This document shows, one piece after another, positions 1 to 6,400 of a stretch of 7,211 nt of DNA. Both the position numbers and the translations under genes were made by a program. The notes under the pieces are model-generated. The model saw only the letters and a program-made list of their open reading frames with translations, did no database searches and was not told the origin of the DNA. The DNA is from Psychrobacter sp. (GTDB taxonomy: Bacteria > Pseudomonadota > Gammaproteobacteria > Pseudomonadales > Moraxellaceae): positions 1-7,211 of the forward strand of contig JAAXIL010000155.1 of NCBI GenBank assembly GCA_012270355.1. The letters are read 5' to 3'. How positions within the stretch are numbered: position 1 is the first letter of the stretch; every line of letters begins with the position of its first letter.

Positions 1-1262
1 TATTTACTGGCGACATAGTCAATCACCCGATCTCGTCCATCGATGCAAAAATCAATATCAAAGTCGGGCATGGATACCCGTTCGGGGTTCAAAAATCGCT
101 CAAACAGTAGATCATAATGTAGGGGGTCGAGGTCGGTGATGTTCAGCGAATACGCTACCAGCGAGCCTGCCCCTGAGCCTCGCCCTGGACCGACGGGCAC
201 GCCATTGTTTTTTGCCCAGCGGATGAAGTCCATCACAATTAAAAAGTAACCTGGAAAGCCCATTGATAAAATGATGTTGATTTCATGCTCTAGGCGGTCA
301 TCGTAGGGCTTACGGATGGCATCCCAATTGTCGCCACGCTCGGCGGGCGGATAGAGTTTATCCAGCCTTGCATTCAGACCTCGTTGGCTCTCAGAGCGGA
401 AAAAAGTTTCGATGGTTTCGCCTTCAGGCACGGGAAAATCCGGCAACACGTTGATGCCCAAAGTAAGTGTTACATTACACCGCTCGGCAAGGCTTACCGT
501 ATTGGCGACAACCTGTGGAATGTCGGCAAACAAGTTTTGCATCTGCTCTTGAGTTTTGAGGTATTGCTCGGCAGAATAAAGGCGAGGGCGGTTCGGATCG
601 GCAAGCACATACGAGCCTGCGATGCACACTCGGGCTTCATGGGCATCAAAGTCGTCAGGCTCTAAAAACCGTACGTCATTATGAGCGACAATCGGAATGC
701 CATGTTTTGCCCCTGCTAAAATGTATTGATGGGTAAACGCATCTTCACCCGCTCGCCCTGTACGTTTGATGGCAAAATAAAGGCGGTCACCAAAACTTTT
801 TTGATAATCAATAAGCAGTGCATCCGCATTTTCTGGATTTGAGCCTAATAAGGCTTGACCCACGTCCGAGGTTTCTGTCAATAAGGCTATTACTCCCTCA
901 CTCATGTCAAGAATATCTGCTTTCTCAACAATGGGTACGCCCCGATTGTTTGGGTTCATGCGTCCTTTGGTAAAGCCTAACGAGACGAGACGAGTGATAT
1001 TTTGATAGCCCGTATTGTTCATCGCAAGAAGCATCAGGCGGGTATCGGCATTGTCAACGATGAGTTCTGTGCCGATAATCGGTTTGATGCCCGCACCGAG
1101 GCACGCTCTATAAAATTTCACCGTTGCATAAAGGTTTGATAAATCGGTGAGGGCAAGGGCGGTTTGCCCGTCGCTTGAGGCAGACTTGACGAGTGACTTG
1201 ATGCGAACGATGGAGTCCGTGATAGAAAATTCGCTGTGAATACCGAGGTGTACAAAGGACAT
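1..1262 (-). CDS. dnaE: DNA polymerase III alpha subunit, N-terminal 420 codons (runs off the left edge)
   Basis: This is the catalytic subunit of the replicative DNA polymerase III holoenzyme. The translation follows E. coli DnaE almost without gaps. The N-terminal PHP domain opens with [13 protein letters not shown], followed by [25 protein letters not shown] and [20 protein letters not shown]. The palm region carries [20 protein letters not shown] and [16 protein letters not shown], then [21 protein letters not shown]400 and D402 match E. coli catalytic residues D401 and D403. The third catalytic Asp, the fingers, the beta-clamp-binding region and the OB domain are beyond the edge; E. coli DnaE is 1160 residues. 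The ATG at 1262-1260 is the only plausible start because an in-frame TAG lies four codons upstream. No Shine-Dalgarno sequence precedes it: the bases before ATG are AACCTCC. I found no convincing promoter between the gene and the tRNA upstream. Identity is certain; only the 3' part is unseen. Confidence 0.97.
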   Translation of the reverse strand, partial: MSFVHLGIHSEFSITDSIVRIKSLVKSASSDGQTALALTDLSNLYATVKFYRACLGAGIKPIIGTELIVDNADTRLMLLAMNNTGYQNITRLVSLGFTKGRMNPNNRGVPIVEKADILDMSEGVIALLTETSDVGQALLGSNPENADALLIDYQKSFGDRLYFAIKRTGRAGEDAFTHQYILAGAKHGIPIVAHNDVRFLEPDDFDAHEARVCIAGSYVLADPNRPRLYSAEQYLKTQEQMQNLFADIPQVVANTVSLAERCNVTLTLGINVLPDFPVPEGETIETFFRSESQRGLNARLDKLYPPAERGDNWDAIRKPYDDRLEHEINIILSMGFPGYFLIVMDFIRWAKNNGVPVGPGRGSGAGSLVAYSLNITDLDPLHYDLLFERFLNPERVSMPDFDIDFCIDGRDRVIDYVASK

Positions 1263-1324
1263 GGAGGTTAGCTATCTAATTTTGTAGAGTGGGAAATAAT
1301 GATATATGAGTGTCGTTTAATTAC

Positions 1325-1434
1325 TTACTTCTTTGGACAATTTTTAGCACTGCCACCAGGTAAACAATCGCAGTCTCATCCGTCTTTATTACTGCCTAAT
1401 GACTTCCAACCTGCTTTACCTTAAATTTATTCAT
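1325..1434 (-). pseudogene. Possible remnant of a small Cys-rich ORF
   Basis: On the minus strand an ATG at 1434-1432 opens MNKFKVKQVGSH and then stops. Shifting frame after the fifth codon gives GKAGWKSLGSNKDG, then a TGA at 1378-1376, then DCDCLPGGSAKNCPKK and a TAA at 1327-1325. The interval is 110 bases, not a multiple of three, so one frameshift and one stop would both have to be lesions. The second half has a protein-like pattern, with a CxC pair and a further Cys 10 residues on. I do not recognise a family. It could equally be non-coding DNA with a chance reading, because the interval is very short. It lies between the tRNA and dnaE on the same strand. Confidence 0.25.
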
Positions 1435-1444
1435 GATTATTGAC

Positions 1445-1497
1445 CCTAATTTTAAGTAGTCAAAGAACAGAAGCAGTGAAAACAAATATAAATTAGG
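1445..1497. repeat. Perfect 8-bp inverted repeat just 3' of the tRNA
   Basis: CCTAATTT at 1445-1452 and AAATTAGG at 1490-1497 are exact reverse complements separated by 37 bases. The arm nearest the tRNA begins two bases after the mature tRNA 3' end, so the pair could fold in the 3' trailer of the precursor. No T-run follows on the minus strand and the stem is mostly A/T, so it is not a typical intrinsic terminator. It could be a chance pairing in AT-rich DNA. Confidence 0.4.
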
Positions 1498-1499
1498 AG

Positions 1500-1572
<73 letters not shown>

Positions 1573-1590
1573 ATATTTTTTATTTCAATC

Positions 1591-1669
1591 AATGCTTAAA
1601 CGAATTTATTAAGCTCACTCATCGTAAGATAAGTATAACTTCGCCCGCTTGTGTCGCATGTTAAGCATT
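1591..1669. repeat. Inverted repeats upstream of tRNA-Arg
   Basis: AATGCTTAA at 1591-1599 is the exact reverse complement of TTAAGCATT at 1661-1669. A further copy of TTAAGC at 1609-1614 can pair with GCTTAA at 1594-1599 in a short hairpin with a 9-base loop, so two alternative pairings are possible. Directly next to the distal arm, CATTAT-GG-ATAATG at 1666-1679 is a separate small palindrome. The 1573-1749 gap otherwise contains no gene I can support. A binding-site or RNA-structure role is possible but not shown. Confidence 0.4.
1632..1637 (-). promoter_or_regulatory. Candidate -10 box for the tRNA-Arg transcript
   Basis: The minus strand reads TATACT here, five of six matches to the sigma-70 -10 consensus, about 60 bases before the mature tRNA 5' end. 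No good -35 hexamer is found at 16-18 bases. An alternative with a perfect TATAAT lies at 1705-1700, also without a recognisable -35. Either could drive the tRNA, which has no other evident promoter. The tRNA could also be read through from the ModA-like gene, since no terminator hairpin is visible after that gene. Confidence 0.25.
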
Positions 1670-1699
1670 ATGGATAATGAAAGTGATTTAATGATGGAA

Positions 1700-1705
1700 A
1701 TTATA
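1700..1705 (-). promoter_or_regulatory. Perfect -10 hexamer TATAAT upstream of tRNA-Arg
   Basis: The minus strand reads TTTGT-TATAAT-TTCC, an exact -10 consensus in the non-coding gap between the ModA-like gene stop and the tRNA. The position where a -35 box would lie (CCGAGA at 17-bp spacing) does not match consensus. The region is AT-rich, so a chance match is plausible. If used, it would give a tRNA leader of roughly 120 nt. Confidence 0.25.
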
Positions 1706-1749
1706 ACAAACAACGGAGTCTATCTCGGAAAAATAATAACCAAAAATAA

Positions 1750-2580
1750 CTACTCAACCAACTCTACCGCTTCATTATCCCGCTCTCGCTCGCTGTCAAT
1801 CGCTTCAGCGATGGCAATTTTTTCAACAGGTGTATCGGCAGGCGGGTTACCGTTTGGATTAAATAAATCGTCCACATTGTTTTGGTACGGCTCGATGCTT
1901 AAGGTCTCATCGGTATTAAAATATCGTTGAGTGGAACTTGCTAGCAAGAAGTTTCTAAAACTCGTCACGCTGGCGTCATCGCTGTGGCTCGGCAGAATAA
2001 ACCCTTGCAACCTCACCAAATTATCGAGTTGGCTTTCGCTCATGTCATCAATATTTGAGCGATTAGAGTCAGCTTTAAGAGCGACTTGGAAAATGGCGAC
2101 GTGATTGACGGTGTCATCGTCTTGGTCAAGTTGACTTTGAAATGAGCTGGCTTGTGGCTCATTTTCCAACGTTTTATGATCATTAAGTTTGCTCACCGTG
2201 CTTTCGTCTGCAAGCACCAACCCAACGTCAGAATGAGCCTTGATATAAGCCCGTATTTCGTTAGCTGGCAGATATTCAATATTGACCGTCATGTCTGGAA
2301 AGCGACTGGAAAATACGGGCAGAGCTTCGTTTAATGAGTTTTCTAAAATGGGTGTGGCAACCACGTTCAATACCGTGTTGGTAGCCATCACGGCTTTATT
2401 AGTATCACTTTGAATAGTGTCGGCTTGCACGCCATCAAATAAAGGCAAGGGATGGTCAATGCTTCGATTGTGTTGCCAAAGCCAAGTGTAGATAACAAAA
2501 AATGCGGACAATAACACCCCCAGCATGATTAAAAAACTGGCTTTTATGCGTCGGGTGAGCGTGGGGGACAAGTCAATCAT
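1750..2580 (-). CDS. Membrane-anchored ModA-like substrate-binding-fold protein, function unknown
   Basis: This is a 276-residue protein. After RR at 10-11, residues 14-35 form one hydrophobic segment with no signal-peptidase or lipobox site that I can see, so it is probably an inner-membrane anchor with the rest in the periplasm. From about residue 70 the sequence resembles the molybdate-binding-protein (ModA) type of periplasmic binding fold: VVATPILENSLNEALPVFSS, a strand with NIEYLPANEIRAYI, and then DVGLVLADES, where ModA proteins have their A-D-[VL]-F-I-S-A-D stretch. Near 212-223, RNFLLASSTQRYF resembles the family's late F-L-x-x-x-S-x-x-A-Q-x-x-F motif. The domain is about 165 residues against about 230 in ModA, with the middle shortened and an Asp/Gln-rich insertion near 140-155. 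The C-terminal 40 residues are acidic and probably disordered. No ABC permease or ATPase gene adjoins it, so a transport role is unsupported. The ATG at 2580-2578 has no clear Shine-Dalgarno sequence. The ORF is secure; the fold assignment is from motif resemblance only. Confidence 0.8.
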   Translation of the reverse strand: MIDLSPTLTRRIKASFLIMLGVLLSAFFVIYTWLWQHNRSIDHPLPLFDGVQADTIQSDTNKAVMATNTVLNVVATPILENSLNEALPVFSSRFPDMTVNIEYLPANEIRAYIKAHSDVGLVLADESTVSKLNDHKTLENEPQASSFQSQLDQDDDTVNHVAIFQVALKADSNRSNIDDMSESQLDNLVRLQGFILPSHSDDASVTSFRNFLLASSTQRYFNTDETLSIEPYQNNVDDLFNPNGNPPADTPVEKIAIAEAIDSERERDNEAVELVE

Positions 2581-2678
2581 TAGTAGATTATCAAAGAAAA
2601 TTAAAGATTAGCGGTATTAGTAACTATGGGCGACTATTGTTTTGTTTTTATTTAAATGTGCCACGGTACTACTACTAA
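2581..2678. other. 98-bp gap between the two minus-strand unknown genes
   Basis: The gap is AT-rich, with the trinucleotide run TACTACTACTAAC at 2667-2679 and A/T runs such as TTTTTATTTAAAT. I see no GC-rich hairpin followed by T residues, so no intrinsic terminator separates the two genes. I also see no good promoter. Co-transcription of the 229-residue gene and the ModA-like gene is therefore possible but not shown. Confidence 0.4.
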
Positions 2679-3368
2679 CTATAAGTCATCTAAATCAGCG
2701 AGCATATTATCAAAGAAGTCATCACCAACGGGCTGATTATTGTCGGCTGGTTTGTTGTTTTTTTCACTCTTAGTATTTGTAACCCCTTTAATGAGTGTAT
2801 TGTCAGACGACTTAGGTTTGGAGTGTGGCTTTGGTTCGGTGTTAGCGTTATCAAGAGTGTTTACGGACTTGCTAGCGGTTTGATTACGGGACTGAGTGGC
2901 TGAATTTTGGTTTGGGTTTAATTGTTGGTTTGGGTGTTGTTCAGTTTGCGATTGAATTTGCGACAAATTGCCAGATTGAGCATTTGGTTTATCAGTTTGG
3001 CTATGGTTATTTTGATGCCACTCATAGCCATTGTTCTGCCACCAGTTCAAAAAGAATGACACCGTTCTGCCGTGCAATGTGGCAGGCAAGTTTTCCGTCG
3101 TGATGGTGCGTTGTAATTGGCTATCAGCAATCCGTTGATCTTTGACCAGTTTTAGGTCATCAATGTTGCCAGCGTATGGGGTACGACGTTGCCAACTCGT
3201 ACCGTCTAGCTTCATGCGAGATACCCGATGCAATTCATAGCGTTCGGGGTTGTCGCCTTGCATCAGCACCACATAATAACGGTCTTTGGGATGCACAAAA
3301 ATAGCGTTAATCGGACGAAGTGGAAGCGTGGGCATAAAGCGGAAGTTTTCAGGTAAAATTAAGGGCAA
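2679..3368 (-). CDS. Uncharacterised protein: N-terminal domain, Asn/Gln-rich linker, acidic C-terminal tip
   Basis: This is a 229-residue product of unrecognised family. Residues about 12-115 look folded, with alternating hydrophobic and charged residues and many aromatics, including RPINAIFVHPKDRYYVVLMQ, RYELHRVSRMKL and FFLNWWQNNGYEW. Residues about 118-212 are low complexity (Asn, Gln, Ser, Thr, Lys, Pro) and almost certainly disordered. The last 14 residues, DDFFDNMLADLDDL, form an acidic amphipathic tip. No signal peptide or membrane segment is seen, so it is probably cytoplasmic. The longest reading starts at TTG 3368-3366. An internal ATG at 3335-3333 (residue 12) may be the true start, since it directly precedes the folded part; neither has a clear Shine-Dalgarno sequence. 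Upstream extension is blocked by an in-frame TAG. The linker DNA carries TTGGTTTGGG twice, 18 bp apart (2907-2916 and 2925-2934). It is divergent from recC. Function is not inferable from sequence alone. Confidence 0.75.
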   Translation of the reverse strand: MPLILPENFRFMPTLPLRPINAIFVHPKDRYYVVLMQGDNPERYELHRVSRMKLDGTSWQRRTPYAGNIDDLKLVKDQRIADSQLQRTITTENLPATLHGRTVSFFLNWWQNNGYEWHQNNHSQTDKPNAQSGNLSQIQSQTEQHPNQQLNPNQNSATQSRNQTASKSVNTLDNANTEPKPHSKPKSSDNTLIKGVTNTKSEKNNKPADNNQPVGDDFFDNMLADLDDL

Positions 3369-3374
3369 GAAGTG

Positions 3375-3383
3375 TGCTATTGT
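3375..3383 (+). promoter_or_regulatory. Candidate extended -10 element for recC
   Basis: The plus strand reads TGC-TATTGT, an extended -10 (TGn plus four of six hexamer matches), in the 53-bp divergent gap about 38 bases before the recC ATG. No -35 hexamer is recognisable at the expected distance (AAAATT at 3355-3360), which extended -10 promoters can tolerate. This is the best candidate in the gap, but a chance match is quite possible. It would overlap the promoter and leader region of the divergent gene. Confidence 0.25.
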
Positions 3384-3421
3384 AAACCAAATCCTCTATT
3401 GATGATAACCGACTTCGCCTT

Positions 3422-6400
3422 ATGTTTGCCATTACCCAATCGCATCGCACCGAATACCTACTGGATCTATTATTAGACGACTACCGCTCGTCCTCAGATG
3501 ACGTATTTGCCAGATTTGTGGTGATTGTGCCCTCTATGGTGCTTGGTGAATGGCTAGATAAAACCTTTGCCGAGCGGGCAGGTATTAGCACGTTGGTGAC
3601 GGCTCAATTTTGGGGCCAATATCAATGGCAGTTGATGCAAAACGTGTTGGATGTCCACAACGCTTGGCTCGCTGAGCAAGGCAAGCCGACAGGGCTAAAC
3701 GTGCCAGAAGTGGCGGTGTTATCGCAGGCGGTAATGCAATGGCGAGTTTTTGGTTATTTGCGTGCAGTGCTGTATGGGACGTTTGATGATCATTCAAACT
3801 CCGCTTCCAGCGAACTGGATACAAAGCAAATCTCATTTGACCACACGCACCCACTTTATGAAACCTTGCATATTTTACTCGAACCAATGCTTAAATCAGA
3901 GCTTGAAACCGCAGAAAAAACAGTGACCGACAATTCTATAAACCATCAAACAGCAAATCAGCAAGCTATAGATTATCAATCGACAACCAATACTACGACC
4001 GACACCACAACCGAATCTCGACTGTGGCAATTGGCAGGCGACATTGCCAGAATGTTTACCCGCTATCTGACCTACCGTGAGGATTGGCTTATCAAATGGT
4101 CACGGGATGAAGCGATTAATGTGGCAGAGCTCATTAAAGATAAAGATGAATTGTCTAAGCGTTTCGATGGTGTTGAGCATCAAACCCCTGCATGGTTGAC
4201 CGAACATTATACGGCGTTAGAAGTTGCTAAGCGTCATTTGTGGCAAAGCTTGTTTGCCGAGGTGTTTGAGCATCGCAATGCGGTTGCGCGAGAATTTTGG
4301 CAAGCATTGGGTTGTAATGACGCTACGACCATAGACGAGGTGCAGGCGGTACTGCCATCACGCCTACGCCTATTTACTATTCAGCAATTGCCCCCGATTG
4401 AGCTTGAATTTTTGCAAAAACTGTCTCGTTACATTGAAATTAATTTGTATCACTACAACCCATCGCAACTGTATTGGGCAGATATCGTCGATAAACGCTG
4501 GCTCGACAGGCAACGCTTTATTAACCCTCAATCGGTATATTTGCGAGAGCATGGACACACCCTGCTGTCTCGCTTGGGTAAACAATCTCGGGAAACCTTT
4601 GCCATGCTGGCAGACATGGCAGGCAACATGGATAACCAGCAAGATAGCGTTGAATGGCGAGATGATTTTGAGACAGCGACCCTGCGTGACCCAATTCAAA
4701 AATCGCTGTGGTTTGGTGATGATGGGTTAGAAAAGCCTAAAAGCCCCACTTTGCTTGAACAATTGCAGTTCGACATTTTGATGCTGGAAGACACCCGCAC
4801 GCAAGAGCAAGCAACGCAAAAAACCGTGCAAAGTTTGCAAAACATTCAACTAGCGGACATTGAACAGCGTCGTTATGAAGACAGTGTTACAAGGCAGTGG
4901 CAGATGGGCGGTGAAGACAATAGCCTAAGCATTCATTCATGTTACAGTTTGTCTCGCCAACTTGAAGTGCTTAGGATGATGATTGGGCGATGGCTCAATG
5001 AGCCCAACGCAGATGGTTCTGCTCGCCATCTATCCGACATTGTGGTGCTCATGCCCAATGTTGATCAGCATCATGCCGTTATTCGCTCAGTATTTGTTGA
5101 TGGGCGAGGGCAAGATGGTTTGGTCTTGCCTGCTAAAATTACGGGGGTGGTGGATACCAGCATCCGCAAACTGTGGCAGGCGATTACAGGTTTTTATGAT
5201 CTGCTCGGGGTGACGGGTTCAAGATTTACCGCTTCAAGTGTGTTTGATTGGCTGATGCTCGAGCCGTTATATGACAGCTTCGGGTTGACAGGTGAGCAGA
5301 TGCGTCGGGCGTGTTCGCTGTTGGAACAAGCAGGATTCATACGTGGATTTGACGAAGCCCATCTGAAACAAACGTTAGACCCTAGCGATACCGATTATCG
5401 CTTTACCTTTGCCCATGCCCTCGACCGTTTGGCACTCGGTTTGATTATGCCAGAAGCAGGGGCGACGGATATTCTTTATGCTGGGCTATATTCTGGGTCA
5501 GAGAGCAAAGACGGTACGATAAACGACTTGATGCCTGAAACGACCCGTCCACTGCCTAATATCAGTCTAAGTGATGCCCCAATCATTGAGGCACTGTGTC
5601 GCATTCACACCGGTTTGCATGCCAACCGTAAAGCGTTTGATAAACGGCAAACGGCAGACCAATGGCTAAACGACATAGAGCATGGTGTGATTGACCGCTA
5701 TTTTGGTAAATATGCCCAAACTCGGCAAATGCGAGCGATTTATACTGCCATGAATGGCTTTCGATCGAGCCTACGAGCCAACCGTTTTTATGAAACAGCG
5801 GACAGTTCGCATAATAAGGTTAATAACAACAACGCCCAAAATGTTTCTCAAGATAAAGCCTACAATAACAACGAGGCTCATTCTGTTAACGTGCCTATCC
5901 AGTTACAGAATCTACCGCTCAAACTGCCATTTATGCTTGATAGCATACAATCAACATTAGAAAGTCAGCAGGTCAGTGCTGAGCCGACAGGAGTGATTAC
6001 CTTTGGAAGATTTGGGGCGTTACGCAACGTGCCGTTTGGGTTGGTGGTGATGCTCAACATGAACTTGTCCGAATTTCCAAATCGAGACAATGACAATCGC
6101 ATTGATCTCATGAAAGCAGGTGTGGCAAGGCGAGGCGACCGCTTTAGTGAGGATGATGATAATGGGGCATTTTTGGATGCCATCCTGTGTGCCAGATCAG
6201 CGTGCTGGATTTTTTATAATGGGCGTAGCCTGACCGATGCTTATGAACATTTGCCTGCAAACCCCGTTAGTGAGCTTATTGAGTTTTTAACTGGCAAAGT
6301 TGATTGGCAGTTACCTGAAACAATGCCTGAGTTAATGGATAATAAGGAAGAGGCAAGTTTAAACTTAAATTCAACCTTAGACTCAAACCCACAAACCAAA

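Noticed and set aside
384..665. Plus-strand ORF of 93 codons
   Set aside because: It lies wholly opposite dnaE, whose translation is unambiguous here; the peptide resembles nothing and is a shadow.
1355..1365. Near-Chi octamer CCTGGTGG on the minus strand
   Set aside because: It is a single copy one base off the E. coli Chi sequence and lies in a possible gene remnant; nothing shows that E. coli Chi is used in this organism.
1649..1930. Plus-strand ORF of 93 codons
   Set aside because: Its second half is antisense to the ModA-like gene with Ser/Arg-rich shadow composition; the first half is AT-rich intergenic DNA.
3585..3887. Minus-strand ORF of 100 codons inside recC
   Set aside because: It is antisense to a conserved RecC N-terminal region and has Cys/His/Arg-rich shadow composition.
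4370..4730. Opposed ORFs of about 110 codons on both strands (4370-4699 minus, 4398-4730 plus)
   Set aside because: Both are out of frame within recC, where the RecC reading is continuous; neither has family features.
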